Shown piece after piece: positions 1 through 10,860 of a stretch of 64,000 bases of DNA (positions are counted from its first letter, which is position 1; each line of letters opens with the position of its first letter). The stretch comes from Lumbricus terrestris (Eukaryota; Annelida; Clitellata; Crassiclitellata; Lumbricidae): positions 60,983,468 to 61,047,467 of the forward strand of contig OX457042.1 in assembly GCA_949752735.1 (NCBI GenBank). The letters run 5' to 3'. The notes beneath the pieces were generated by a model. The model saw only the letters and a program-made list of their open reading frames with translations, was not told the DNA's origin and did not search any database. A program made the translations under genes and the position numbers.

Positions 1-467
1 GTCTGATGTGATTGGGGCAATTCTCTGATTCCCGTCGGGTTCGCCTGGGTGTCCAGATGGACTTCGCCCTGATCTTGTGAACCATAGCGATTGCTCTGCT
101 CAATTGCTGAGTGTTAATACCGACTTCGTAAACCTCTTGATACGTGGCGGCTGTCCCTTGGACGCGAAGCACATCTTGATTGGGGGTAACCTCATCGCCC
201 TGTCCAAGGTAGCCTTATGCCCACCGCCATCGGTTACGTCTGGAGACGTATCGCAGTGTTAACAGTTTTGCAGTGGGCAAGCTATCGTCCTTTTTTGCCC
301 CGCTGCAGGTTGGCATTGCCACGCCTGCTGTTGCGAAGCGGCAGCACATGCAGCTCGCAGGTTCATCACTGATCTACCCGATGATCATATTTTTGTCAAG
401 CCTGCGTCGCGATGTCATGCGAAGGCCGCGCTTGAAGCTATACCAGAGATTTACCGTTTTGTCCATC
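1..467 (+). pseudogene. LINE reverse transcriptase relic, N-terminal part
   Basis: Degenerate plus-strand coding sequence of a non-LTR retrotransposon ORF. Readable pieces include CPDGLRPDLVNHSD near 50-95, FVNLLIRGGCPLD and LIGGNLIALSKVA (about 130-210), and after frame changes HAARRFITDLPDDH and PEIYRFVHPV (about 340-467). These resemble the RT fingers and palm region of an invertebrate LINE family I recognise by phrase rather than by name. Stops and frameshifts are frequent, so it is dead. It is cut at base 467 by a hAT-like insertion and resumes at 2403. It runs off the left window edge. The family identification is from memory; the splitting of the reading frame is seen directly. Confidence 0.6.
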
Positions 468-1196
468 CAGTGGCGTCTACCAATGGGGGGGTTGGGAGAA
501 CGTTCTCCCACGGTTTCTGAAAGTGGGGGGGTTTGACGTTTTCGGGTGCAAATTGGGGGGGTTGGTGAATTTCTATTAAATAAAGGCCTGAAATACGAAA
601 ATTATTATTTGTGCATCATTTATGCATCGAAAAACATTGTTACCTTGGACTAACGAACCCACGGTTCGCTTGATGTCACTTATATTTGGCAGGGAGCAGG
701 ACAACTCATAGACATTAGTGTCAGCCAGGTCCCTGGCATACAAGGGTGGAACACACCCACTCGGGGTTGACCTCTTATCACTAATCACGTTTACTGACGG
801 AGCCAAGCCGAAGCCCCACCCTTGGCAGGTGATGAAGGCAACAAATTTAATGATTGCGACGGTCGCGCAGCAAGAATCAAACGACCCGTTTGACACTTGC
901 TGTGCACGTGTAGCCTACCCCAGTCTTCGGACAGTGGTCCCTTCTGTAAAAGTAGCCTAAGCCTAATGAAGCTAATAACATATGTTTCGCATTAGATTCC
1001 CAGCCAGCATATCGCTGAAATGGATAAGAGCAGAGTCTTTCCATGCTATAGAGATGCAGCCATAAGTGCAGGAAGCTATAGATGGTAGTCATTATACATG
1101 TAGGTTCTACCATAGACAACCGAATTTGACTGTTTCTGTGTTATAAGTTTTTCTTATTTCGCGAAGAGTTGCATCGACATCAGCAGGAGTTGTCAA

Positions 1197-1242
1197 CAGC
1201 TAAAGGTCTGCCTACACCTCTGTGTAGGCAGACCTTTAGCTG
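1197..1242. repeat. Perfect 21-bp hairpin with 4-nt loop
   Basis: CAGCTAAAGGTCTGCCTAC plus two further bases is followed by the loop CTCT and then by its exact reverse complement. No mismatch is visible over 21 bp on either side. It lies inside the hAT-like element at 468-2394. Function is unknown. Comparable short-loop perfect palindromes occur at 13998-14029 and 56405-56445. Confidence 0.9.
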
Positions 1243-1676
1243 TTTAGTTTCTGTGGAGAATTCGAATTATTAGCTTTCAGCTTCTAAGCGCATGGACGGA
1301 GATTTAAAGGGGTGGCGGAGATGCATATATCGCCCCAATGTTTCAGAAATATTTCATAAATATCATTATAATTTACTACAGTGATTGAGCTTATTTATCT
1401 ATAATGAAAATTCGTCTGAGATGGCAACTTAAGAGCCGCCATCACAGTCTGCAAATTAAAAACAATTAAGCATTGGGAGCGACATTTATTGAAGTCTTGA
1501 ACCACATCTCTGAGCACTGAGATCATGACAGCTTAAAATGCTACGTATACGGCAGCAATGTGCAAATCCAAAAATTGTATGCAATTGGGAGGCAACACTC
1601 TAAGGTCTCAAACCATGGCTAGGCTAGTATCAGCATGGAAAAATGAGTACCGGTAATTTTTATTAAGACGACACCT

Positions 1677-2160
1677 TAAAATGCTGCCATTGCATTGTGG
1701 AAATTCAAAAAGTTTCTAATGGGCCACTGAAAAATACAGCTCTTTTGTTAAGACGGCACCTTAAAATGCTGCCATTTGCAATGTGCAAATTCAAAAAATT
1801 TCTAACGGGTCACTGAAAATGTACAGCTATTTTGTTAAGACGACACCTTAAAATGCTGCCATTGCAATGTGGAAATTCAAAAAGTTCCTGATGGGTCACT
1901 GAAAAAGTACAGTTTTTTGTTTGTTAAGATGACCCCTTAAAATGCTGCCATTGCAATGTGGAAATTCAAAAAGTTTCTAATGGGTCACTGAAAAAGTACA
2001 GCCATATTGTTAAGACGACACCTTAAAATGCTGCCATTGCATTGTGGAAATTCAAAAAGTTTCTAATGGGTCACTGAAAAAGTACAGCTATTTTGTTAAG
2101 ACGACACCTTAAAATGCTGCCATTGCAATGTGCAAATTCAAAAAGTTTCTGATGGGGAGG
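1677..2160. repeat. Tandem array of ~86-bp monomers
   Basis: The phrase TTAAAATGCTGCCATT recurs near 1677, 1761, 1849, 1937, 2023 and 2109, giving about six units of 84-88 bp. Each unit also contains GGAAATTCAAAAAGTTTCT and GGGTCACTGAAAAAGTACAG. The array ends in a G-rich palindromic block near 2150-2185. Related but longer (~120 bp) monomers occur at 16.6-17.3, 24.0-24.7, 41.9-42.0, 45.1-45.4 and 48.2-48.9 kb, and an inverted fragment lies near 7140-7230. Confidence 0.9.
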
Positions 2161-2402
2161 GGTGCATCCCCTCCCCATGCCCCTGCCCCTCACAGTGCAA
2201 CGCGCATCACGAGCGTCCTTCGGACACTCAATTGTCTTCCCCCCCAGAAACCTCAATTCCCCCCCAGAGGAGGGGGACTAGATTAAACACTGTGCGTACG
2301 TAACATATGAACAGATTCCCATACATTTGTTTTAAGTCGGCGAAAATGGGGGGGTTTGTTCTCCCACTCCAAGTGGGGGGGTTAGACGCCACTGTGTCCA
2401 TC

Positions 2403-3512
2403 AGGCTTATGGGACCGCCTCTCTTCTTAGGTTTGGCCAATTCACAATTATCTTCACAAAATGGGGCCTCAGCCAGGAGATCCTCTCGGTCATTTACTTT
2501 TTTGCCTGCCTCTGCAACCCATTCTTCGCACATTGGTCGGATTTTCAACACCTCGACAGAGATCCGATCATCCTACTGGGGATACCCGTCTTCAAGGGAC
2601 AGTTTTTAGACGCTGCTCTCGAGCAACAATGTGGGCTTTTAAGTGACGTCATAAAAATCCTGCATCGTCTGTCTTCTACTACTTTCAAGATCTTCTTTTG
2701 GTGCCCCTATAGGATTAGTTACCTGCTCCGATGCTTCCCTTCCTCCGACCTCTCAACCTTGTTGGCCTTCGGTTGGGTCTGAGTCTCTCTGGCTGCGGTG
2801 GTCTGGTGGGCCCTGGTGGCCAACACGGCCTCGCACGTAGATTGGCTTTTGGGCGTTCCCTTCGTTATCACGCCATCAATGATATAGTCTGGCGCTCTTT
2901 GCAGGGAGCTGATGTCCCAAGTAGGCTACCAATGAGCTTTTTGGTCTATCTCGCATAGACGGAAAGAAACCTGATATGGCCATACTAATCCCTGTGCAGC
3001 AGTCAAACATCTTGCCTGGGATGCCACGGTGGTGCACACCTGCGCGGCATCCTATACCGCTCGCACAGCGAATGTGGCAGGACCGCTGCGAAACAAGCCG
3101 CCGTGCGTAAAATCGAGAAATACGCAGGGCTGCCATCGTCACACCTCTTTGTGCCCATCGCCATGAAAACAATGGGGCCCACCAACTCTGGCGGGAAATA
3201 CGCAGGGCTGCCATCGTCACACCTCTTTGTGCCCATTGCCATGAAAACACTGGGGCCCACCAACTCTGGCGGGAAATACGCAGGGCTGCCATCGTCACAC
3301 CTCTTTGTGCCCATTGCCATGAAAACACTGGGGCCCACCAACTCTGGCGGGGTTTGCTTCATACGCGAGGTTGGCCAAAGACTCTCGATCGTTTCTGAAG
3401 AGCCGCGAAAGGCGACCTTTCTATTCCGGCGCATTTCCATCTGTCTTCAGCGCTACAATGCCATCGCCATTCGTGGCAATTTTACTAATGTTGCGGCGGA
3501 CGCGGTCTGATT
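2403..3512 (+). pseudogene. LINE reverse transcriptase relic, C-terminal part
   Basis: Continuation of the relic at 1-467 after the hAT-like insertion. Recognisable blocks are GPQPGDPLGHLLFCLPLQP (near 2465-2520, the RT 'QGDPL' block), HAINDIVWRSLQGADVPSRL (near 2870-2930) and, at the end, AGLPSSHLFVPIAMKTLGP and FLFRRISICLQRYNAIA. The last phrases match the conserved C-terminus of a LINE family common in marine invertebrates, as I recall it. The stretch that should hold the catalytic acidic pair is missing or scrambled, and several frameshifts and stops are present. Part of the C-terminal region has been triplicated (see 3118-3351). The ORF ends at 3510. Confidence 0.6.
3118..3351 (+). repeat. 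Triplicated 78-bp coding segment
   Basis: Three head-to-tail 78-bp units start at 3118, 3196 and 3274. Units 2 and 3 are identical or nearly so, and unit 1 differs by about two bases. Seventy-eight is a multiple of three, so the 26-residue phrase containing KYAGLPSSHLFVPIA is repeated in frame within the LINE relic. The high identity means the duplication is much younger than the decay of the surrounding pseudogene. Confidence 0.92.
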
Positions 3513-3599
3513 TTCCAGACATTCAAAAACAGCGCCTAGCATAATTTTTTTAAATCCCGAGGGATCTAAGATAGGCCTACCTCGGGTAAAGAAATAATA

Positions 3600-4703
3600 A
3601 TGATACATCAAAACAATTATTTAAAAATTGAAAAATTGGTGATCAATTATTTACATGTTAACGAAATAAATAGATGCCATGAGCAGTCAATTATATTTGT
3701 CTTGAAACGATCATTTTGTTTTATTTTAGCCGTGTGTCCAATTTCTTTCGACTTTACCCAGAGAATCGAGATAGAAGGAAATAAATGTGCTCAGGGAGTG
3801 ACTAAACTTCGAAATGAAATCTACGTCCTCGATCATTCGATTTCTTCGCGATATGAGATTCGTGTCTTTGAGGATCGAAATCCATTTCGTCTTCAGAATC
3901 AAATCAAACTAGAGGAGATAATAGATGCCGATGAAATTGGATCCAGTGAGAAGGAAAACTGTCTCTATGTTTCTGACTCTTTATTAAATTGCGTCTGGAA
4001 AATAACAAGAGAAAGACATAACAGACACAAAATTATCAAATGGCTGACCATTAATTGTCGTCCATGTACACTGTCAGTGAACAGTGATGGTCATTTGTTG
4101 GTGGTCGGTCGTTGGTCGTCCATTCTTTGGATTCACGGATCAGACGCAAAACTTATTCGATCCATTCAGTTACCAAGAGAGATGGGTGATCTTCGTCATG
4201 CAGTGGAAACATCCATCGGGCATTTCATCATACTTCACGGATGGACGAAAAATGAAAAAAAGGGAAATAGTGGGTCAAGAGGGAAAGAGAGTGAATTGAT
4301 CAAGAGGATGAATAATAAGGAAAAGATATATAGTAGGTCAATAAGTGCAATAGAAAAGGAAGGAGAAGCAGAGCTGGTACGGTCGACAGCGATGTCGAAT
4401 GTATTCGTAAGTGAATTGAGCAGAGATGGACAGATGGTCATCCGTCGTTTTTCTCCTTCAAATGAAATACAAGAGCTGAATGATCCTCGTTATCTCGCAA
4501 TCGATTCAGACGATCACGTTTTTGTGGCTGACTCAGGAAATGATAGAGTGATTCTCTTGGGTTTTAAGTGTAATCGAATTCTTCGTTCAACAACAGGAGA
4601 AGATTCTAAGATCAGTTATCCATGGAGATTATGTTACGACGAAGAAAATAAACAACTGATCCTCGTAGACAATTTTCATGATGTTTGGCTATTTACACTT
4701 TGA
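3600..4703 (+). CDS. Beta-propeller/NHL-like protein, probable last exon
   Basis: An open frame of 367 codons ends with TGA at 4701-4703. The upstream ~43 codons look like intron, because a pyrimidine-rich stretch ending TTTTAG (3724-3729) makes a good splice acceptor. The true exon probably begins at 3730 with AVCPISFDFTQRIEIEG. The protein has repeated blade-like phrases: NEIYVLDHS, CLYVSDSLLNCVWKI, HLLVVGRWS, VFVADSGNDRVILL and KQLILVDNF, spaced 40-60 residues apart, as in NHL/SMP-30-type beta-propellers. A charged lysine/serine-rich insert lies at about residues 215-255. I see no signal peptide or catalytic motif. It is not clearly mobile-element sequence, but similar genes may form a multicopy family, so this could be a retained fragment. 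The blade reading is inference. Confidence 0.55.
   Translation: MIHQNNYLKIEKLVINYLHVNEINRCHEQSIIFVLKRSFCFILAVCPISFDFTQRIEIEGNKCAQGVTKLRNEIYVLDHSISSRYEIRVFEDRNPFRLQNQIKLEEIIDADEIGSSEKENCLYVSDSLLNCVWKITRERHNRHKIIKWLTINCRPCTLSVNSDGHLLVVGRWSSILWIHGSDAKLIRSIQLPREMGDLRHAVETSIGHFIILHGWTKNEKKGNSGSRGKESELIKRMNNKEKIYSRSISAIEKEGEAELVRSTAMSNVFVSELSRDGQMVIRRFSPSNEIQELNDPRYLAIDSDDHVFVADSGNDRVILLGFKCNRILRSTTGEDSKISYPWRLCYDEENKQLILVDNFHDVWLFTL
3720..3730 (+). other. Candidate 3' splice site
   Basis: TTTATTTTAG precedes the first codons of the conserved propeller frame. It fits a metazoan acceptor and explains why the upstream open frame is low-complexity and AT-rich. The donor would lie upstream and is not identified. 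Confidence 0.45.
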
Positions 4704-6880
4704 ATTGAAATTGAACTCACATTTCTAGAGCAGATTATTCTGCCAAAAAGCCCTGTAAATACTTCGAGGCTCAGAAATAACTTTTCTAATTACATGAATC
4801 ATTATTAAACTATTATGATCCCTGTTTGATAATATTCAACAGACATGAAATTGGGATAAGGAACGGTTTGCATTCACTAAAAATATAATCAAACACCATT
4901 TTAGAGAAGTCACATGCAATACGTAATGCTATAGAGTGTTATATCGATGAGAAATACATGTAAGACCTCGGCGGGATTGTGTTGATTGGTTGAAAATCGT
5001 GCTCTTTGTCTGCTCTGAAGCGCTGTGACGGGGTTTAATAACTTAATTGCTTAAACCTGTCAGACGCTCAATATCGACTTGAGAGCATCGTCTGTTACCT
5101 CGTCTTTACGTGATAATTGTGACCTGTGCGATACGCCAATGTATTGAACTGTGCTCTGTCAGTGCTGCAACTGATGCTGAGAGGACACGAGCAATCAACG
5201 TTTAGTGTGCAGCCTAATTCATTTTAGTTCAGTTTTACCAATAAAGAATAATTCGCGGAACACTTGGCTATAATAGACTCACTACCGTGCAGGGCTTAAA
5301 GTGTGCCTGGACGGCGTCCAATCACTTGTTTTAAAATCTGAACGCTGTCCAGCCACTTATTGGCGAGCACAGACTAGAAAGGTAAGGGGCGTCCAGGCAC
5401 TTCTTTTGGAGAGGTTACGAGCGTCCAGGCACTTATTTTTCCTCGCTTTAGGCACTGCTACCATGAAAATTAATCTGAGCAAACACTACGTCAACAGTAC
5501 TTATAATAGGCTAACTTTAGCCGGTTAAACCACGCCGAATAACGAAAATTGAACAAAGATGCAAAGATCGTGCGAAATAACGATGCAATAACCGAAGATT
5601 ACCGATCTTTAAAAAATTAATCTCTCAGTTATGATTATCATGATCTGATTGTTTGTTTCTTGTGTAGGCCTAATCAGCTGGAGCGGGAAGCCAAAATGAG
5701 TTGTTAGCTGCTCTATGGAGCGCCTTCTGACACCATTTTCATACACAAAGCAGAGCAAAAATTATCATATTGTTATAATTTTTTGTTCTGTAAATATTTC
5801 CTACCTCTGTTCATATCTCCGTCATCTGCAACTTATTTTCGATTCAATTCCATTATCGTTCTCCAAATAATTCCAAACCTTCGTTCTTCATCCCATTTAC
5901 GGACATTTATAATTTTCCTTATAGCTCCTATTTCCGTTAACGAAAACTTCACCGGTTCAACGTTTTTCTTAACTTTGCTGTGAATGGACATTAAGAAAGC
6001 AATATGCTCACAGTTCTGTACTAATGTACTTATTATGTTCTGTCGCACGGTCGTGCGCATTTCGGAACTTTGGAAGGAGGACAATGACTGTTATTGTATT
6101 CTATAGCAACGGAACTCCCTGATTTGGACGTTGGAATCACTCTTGCCGTCTGAGAAAGGGACCTGCTTCCAAATAAGGATGCATCATTATTAGTCGAAAT
6201 AAATTGCATCTATGCACTTGCTCAGAGCCCAATCGTCCTTCGTAAACTTAGGCCTATAGGCCTATGATATGCCGCAGGCTATGACTCGTGTTTATTCTCC
6301 AACAAGATGCGTTTTTATTGCAATCATGAACTTATTGGGAAAGTTACGGGTTCAAGTCACAGAAATAGATGGGCTACTTTAAGAAAGTTTTAAACTACGT
6401 AATTACGCGCATTCATTCATCTAATACTATCAATCTGAGATGTGTATGTATGTCCGTCCCAAGGTAGGCTCCGAGACCGCTTCATTACAAACGTCCAAGC
6501 ATTTTTTAGCCTCTTATGCGAATTTGTAGGTCAGCGTGACTATTTTCAGTTCTCAATTAACTTTAAAACCCGAGAAATGAACATTTTAATTCGACGTGTA
6601 TTTGGCCTATAGATTTAATCTGCCATGTTTACCGTTGCACGTCGCCATTAATCAGCAGACGATAGTTCGCAAGAGGTCGTGTCTTGAAGTCATTCTCGCC
6701 TCTCGCATGCATGATCATAGGCACCCAGTTGAGCCGAAGTGTGTGGGTGCCCTAACGAATATGGAGAAATCCGCGCGTGAGCGTGAAAATGTTTTTGGTC
6801 TCTTTTTCATAGGAAAGTTATTGAAATTACCTCTGTTTATAGCTATGGGCATATAGTTTGGACCTGGTTTTAGGGAACGA
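4704..6880. other. No gene recognised
   Basis: AT-rich sequence with no convincing ORF, RNA gene or element boundary. It holds TAGGCCTA octamers near 5666, 6249 and 6257 (the last two adjacent) and the short imperfect repeat listed separately at 5305-5450. Confidence 0.5.
5305..5450. repeat. Degenerate short tandem repeat
   Basis: Four copies of a motif close to GCGTCCAGGCACTT occur near 5311, 5345, 5390 and 5431, about 35-45 bp apart. The first two copies are the most diverged. No function is evident. Confidence 0.55.
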
Positions 6881-7019
6881 ACTCACTGTCAAAGGACGAT
6901 CGCCGACAGGGGCGGATAAAGAAAATTTTCGAAGGGGTGGGCCAAACATTTTTCGTTGATCTTTGTCTGAAAAATCTGATGACCTTTTTTAGTCGTTTGG
7001 TCGAAACCAGAGTTTAATT

Positions 7020-7230
7020 TATTCCCCTCCTTTGGGGGGAATCAGGTTTCTGGAGAGGTAGATTATTGACCATCTGAAGGACAATCATGAGGCGCGTAGC
7101 GCCGAGAATGGTGGGGAGGGTATGGGGAGGGGAATATGCTCCTCCCCAACAGAAACTTTTTGAATTTTCACATTGCATTGGTAGCATTTTAAGCTGATAT
7201 CTTAACAAAATAGCTATACTTTTCAGTGCT
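7020..7230 (-). repeat. Inverted fragment of the 86/120-bp repeat family
   Basis: The segment carries CTCCCCAACAGAAACTTTTT, TTTTCACATTGCATTGG and TAGCATTTTAAGC, the reverse complement of the monomer and its G-rich end seen at 2100-2290. It includes the same 'GGAATCAGGTTTCTGG' and 'GGGGAGGG' blocks as the right part of the element at 468-2394. It is probably a truncated relative. Confidence 0.6.
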
Positions 7231-7423
7231 TATAAGAGTGCCTTAAGATCTCAATAAATATAGACTATTATAAATAGGCCTACTTTAAAATAGGTTTTTT
7301 GAAGTTTCGAGACTGCAACAGTGCCCGTGTGAGATGTCATTTTAGCAAAATTACACAATTTGTTCAGTACTGAAAAATAAAATATACATAATTACAATAT
7401 GAATAATATCTGTATGTATAGAG

Positions 7424-7790
7424 GGGTCCGTAGCTCAGTGGAGAGAGCGTTGGCCGATAAACTGAGAGTCATTATCGTGACCCGGGTTCAAGCCTCGCTC
7501 AGGGCAAAAAATTTATTTGAATTTTCTGTTAGCTGCCAGTGGCGCTTTCTGTTGTGTTGTTTGACTCGGGTCTGTTGAAAAATAAGTTGGCCCCTCCCAC
7601 TCCTGGCTTGGCCGATCATGAGCGTTCCAACACTTAGGCCATTAGTGTTAAGTTACCGAACCTGTTGTAGCCGACCTGCGTGTCGTGCGAAGCTGGCCGT
7701 ATTTCGTATAACCTTGCACCTGTAATCTTTCTGCGGTGTGTCAGATTGAATTTGAATAAACGAATATTATTGATAGGAGAAGCTTGCAAT
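7424..7790 (+). mobile_element. tRNA-derived SINE candidate
   Basis: The head has an RNA polymerase III A-box-like TAGCTCAGTGG (7431-7441) and a B-box GGTTCAAGCC (7485-7494). The acceptor and anticodon stems pair only partly, so it is not a good functional tRNA. A ~250-bp unrelated body follows, ending in AATAAACGAATATTATT. The architecture (tRNA-like head, body, A/T-rich end) is that of a SINE. I did not find a second copy in this window, so family status is inferred. Confidence 0.55.
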
Positions 7791-8024
7791 CAATGTTTTC
7801 TAATTTTTTTCCATATTTTATTTAACTCTGGCTAAGGGGTTTAGTTCTTGTGCAGATATCTAAATCTAATCACGTATAAGCCTAATCACGTATAAGCCAT
7901 CATGCATTTTGGCAGGAAAAGCTCTAGCTTTCTCCTGCTGCAGTCCTTAGTGGTGAGGATTTTGTAACAGAAATTGAGCATTTACCATCGGTGGGCCTAT
8001 AAAAGACAAATTTTGCTGCCCATT

Positions 8025-8300
8025 GAACCTGTTGAACTTTTAACACACATGAAAAATCCTTCGGAGTTATTTCAAAATGTGTGTCAGGTAATGCATGGGC
8101 TTACTGTTGACAATTCCATCAGCGGTAGCTTGTGCAGAGAGATCATTTAGCAAACACAAAATGATAGATTTAAATGTTTGAAGGCCTAGAATATCTCATT
8201 CGCATCCTGTGGATTTGACCAGGTTGACATTTGAAGACTTTGAGTATAATATTGCTAAAACAATGATTCTGAAACTGTCACAAGAAAATTCGTAGAAAAA
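8025..8300 (+). pseudogene. hAT transposase C-terminal relic
   Basis: A plus-strand frame reads TIPSAVACAERSFSKHKMI near 8109-8170, very close to the hAT C-terminal dimerisation phrase TVPVTVASAERSFSKLKLI found in TTF-type zinc-finger/hAT proteins. Upstream, LLTHMKNPSELFQ in another frame and, downstream, LTFEDFEYNIAK also fit that family. Frameshifts and stops separate the pieces. It is a dead fragment. An unrelated hAT N-terminal relic lies at 20854-21120. Confidence 0.6.
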
Positions 8301-8518
8301 GGGGCCAGGAATGCTCCTTTCTTGATCAAATGGGTCCATCAAGTTTTTTTGGAAGAATGATCAAACTCTTGTTTGTTCGTGAAAGTGGTTTCCAAAGTTT
8401 TTATTTCGCAATGCTATTGTGCGAGAGGCTTGCATTTGAGTCTCAGATTGAAGTGAAGGCACACACTGACAGTGGACAGTTGGTTGACAAAGTTGCATTG
8501 CAAATGTTGCTTGGTAGA

Positions 8519-8575
8519 CTGTATATATAATATTATATATAATTAATTATATATATTATATTTATATATATAGCC
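8519..8575. repeat. AT-only palindromic stretch
   Basis: Some 55 bases of TATATA-type sequence with internal self-complementarity (for example TATATAATTAATTATATATA). It could extrude as a cruciform; no flanking element boundary is visible. Confidence 0.7.
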
Positions 8576-9115
8576 ACGACATAATGGCTATGTTATGGAT
8601 GTATGTTATGCCTGGCTTAGGACCATAACCAGAAACTTTCCCCATAAATAATAATAGTGAATAATAGTTATTGCATGGCTAGTGCATACAGCATGCAATA
8701 TTGCTCCATTAGCTGTTATTTATGGCAAACAACAGTATTTTTAAAGTATTTATGTTCTAATATGAAGCACACAATGCTCAAAAAATGTCCAAGTTAAAGT
8801 GGGCATGGGGTGGGGTGGGTGAAAGTTAGGGTAGATGTGGGGGTATTAACCTTTATGACTCACAGCTTTTACAAAATTGCATAGCTGCATCATTTGGATA
8901 AAGTTATATTTTTACCTAATATGCATGATGCTTATACTAGTCAAAGTGACCCAACGTTCCACCTTGGGAACATAATTATGCATAATTCTTACATCAACCA
9001 ATTTTTTTTTTCACTGATTGCCTCTAATTAGGCGGCAAACTCTTACATAGTGAAATTCTGAAGTGATAGAATGACGATTTCAGTATCTAGGATGATAAAG
9101 GTTAATTACATGCAT
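8576..9115. other. No gene recognised
   Basis: AT-rich sequence with a short G-rich patch near 8805-8845. I see no ORF, RNA gene or repeat boundary that I can support. Confidence 0.5.
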
Positions 9116-10293
9116 AGGGTGCGCCAAAAAAGATTCCCCTTAGGTTTTTTGCCAATATCTTGGCCAAAAGTAAGAATTTCGAAATGAAATTTTACATTCT
9201 TAAAGACAATTCATAGGCTATTTACACAATCATGATGGTCAGATTTCATCAAAATATTTCAATCACAACAAAAGCTATACCACTTTTAGTGAGGTCACCC
9301 ACCGTTTTTTGACGATTCAAAATCGAAACGCAACAAAAAGTAACAAAAACGCGATTTTATTAAGTCTCATCTCAAATAACTGTTGTCAAATAAACTTGGT
9401 AGTGCTTCACAAATTGTGTTCAATGTGCCCACTGCCCACCACCAGTGCCAAAACTTCTTTTGAGTCTCTTTGCAAAGTTCTTGATGGATCACTCTCTCTT
9501 CGTTGCTCAAATTCACTCCCTACCTTAAAAAAACGGCTCAAAACTCACTATTTCTCTTTGGCTTTCAAGCACATGGACCTTTAACTGCATCTTCCTCTGG
9601 CGGCTAACTATCCGCGCCTCAGATTCACACTTTGGTGTGACCTTGCGCGCGTTATAAATTTATGTAATAATAATAACAATAATAATAATAATCTGACAGA
9701 TTCCTTATTTACCAATTTGATTGTAATCTTGCTAAGTGACTTCTCAGTGACGCGCAGCTACGCTGGCACCCCGTTTCTTTTTTTAAATAGTAATAATAAT
9801 AATCATCTGGCAATATCAATGATAATTTGACACCAATTATTTGAGATGAGAAAAAAATTGTGGTTTTGTCACTTTTTTGTTGCGTTTCGTTTTTGAATCG
9901 TCAAAAAACGGTGGGTGACCTCCCTAGAAGTGGTATAACTTTTGTTCTGTTTGAAATATTCTGATGGAATCTGACCATCATGTATAGATATGAATTGTCT
10001 TTAAGCCTATAAAATTTCATGTCGATATTCTTACTTTTGGCCAAGATATTGGCCAGAATAATTTTTAAAAAAATTTAGATTTTCTTGCGTCGCGTTTTTT
10101 AAATCGTCAAAAACCGATGGGTGACCTCACTAAAAGTGGTGTAGCTTTTGTTGTGTTTGAAATATTTTGATGAAATCTGATCATCGTGTGTAAATATGAA
10201 TTGTCTTTAAGACTGTAAAATGTCATTTCGAAATTCTTGCTTTTGGCCAAGAAATTGACAAAAACCTAGAGGGGGTCTTTTTGGCGCACCCTG
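9116..10293. mobile_element. Mariner-like foldback element with long inverted arms
   Basis: The left end AGGGTGCGCCAAAAAAGAT is mirrored by the right end TCTTTTTGGCGCACCCTG, which is followed by TA. Tc1/mariner miniature elements often begin CAGGGTG next to a TA target; the left C is missing here. The arms extend about 280 bp inward and share GGTGGGTGACCTC and TTTTGGCCAAGAAATTG blocks. The right side holds the arm twice in the same orientation (about 9830-10060 and 10080-10293). The middle carries a LINE 3' end (9490-9696). No transposase is present. Confidence 0.7.
9490..9696 (+). mobile_element. L2/CR1-like LINE 3' end fragment
   Basis: This matches the 3' end of the LINE at 49889-51950 almost base for base, from CTCTCTTCGTTGCTCAAATT through GTGTGACCTTGCGCGCG to the (TAA)n-type tail. 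Only about 200 bp of the LINE is present, so it is a severely 5'-truncated insertion. It sits between the inverted arms of the mariner-like element. Confidence 0.8.
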
Positions 10294-10686
10294 TATGTAT
10301 TAATTATCCTGGCCATGACTGACCCCCTGCATAAAATCTTTTGGGCGACCATGGATGGAGACCACGTCCCATGGAGATTTGGAATGGGGGGCCATGGATT
10401 CGCCCCTGCTTATATATAATGTTTAAGTGTTAAATTTTGCTTGGATCTTTGAAGATTGCCATGTGTCGCAATGTCACCTAAGTGGCTGTTCTTCCTATGC
10501 TTTGAGCAAGTCCTAAATCTATTCCGATTTTTATCTAATTTGGCAGATAATAATAATTCTCAAAGTGGAACACAAAAACATACTGGTCGATATCAGTGTC
10601 AAAAATTTAATTTTTAGACACACCCTACTGTAGACCTACTAGCCTAGGGTATGAAACTTTTCCTTACAAATGAAACACACCACAGG
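10294..10686. other. No gene recognised
   Basis: Nothing identifiable apart from a possible hAT-type right terminus (GGATTCGCCCCTG, ending near 10408) that lacks a matching target duplication. Confidence 0.45.
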
Positions 10687-10694
10687 ATAAGCAT

Positions 10695-10860
10695 TAGGGT
10701 GGAGTGGAAAAAAAATTCGAATTTCAAATTCCGTTAGCGATCAAAAGTTGCGTATGGTATCACAGAATTGCTACAAAAAATTTTAAATTTTTATGTTGAC
10801 GTCTTCTGCCCTCTACCGGACGATTTAAGGACGCCATATTGATTTTCAGTACTGTCAGGC
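10695..10860. repeat. Left terminal inverted repeat of the hAT-like element
   Basis: About 166 bp, inverted at 13796-13976 with small indels near the tip. The innermost shared bases are ACTGTCAGGC. Confidence 0.93.

Larger units (their letters stand above)
468..2394. mobile_element. hAT-like DNA element with perfect 8-bp target duplication
   Basis: The left end reads CAGTGGCGTCTACC and the right end reads GGTTAGACGCCACTG, so the termini are inverted repeats, followed inward by matching G-runs (AATGGGGGGG). The element is flanked by the identical octamer TGTCCATC at 460-467 and 2395-2402. Eight-base duplications and CAGTGGCG-type termini are typical of the hAT superfamily. I see no transposase, so it is probably non-autonomous. 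It carries an ~86-bp tandem array (1677-2160), a perfect hairpin (1197-1242) and a leader near 1305-1440 that also occurs in element Y and at 41.8 kb. It interrupts a LINE relic whose two halves flank it. Confidence 0.85.

Noticed and set aside
7424..7505. Functional tRNA gene
   Set aside because: A- and B-boxes are present, but the acceptor stem pairs poorly, the anticodon arm is not convincing and a SINE-like body follows.
6907..10408. A large hAT element bounded by CAGGGGCGGAT (6907) and GGATTCGCCCCTG (10408), containing the hAT relic at 8.0-8.3 kb
   Set aside because: The termini look right, but the flanking octamers (ATCGCCGA and CTTATATA) do not match, so a single insertion is unsupported.
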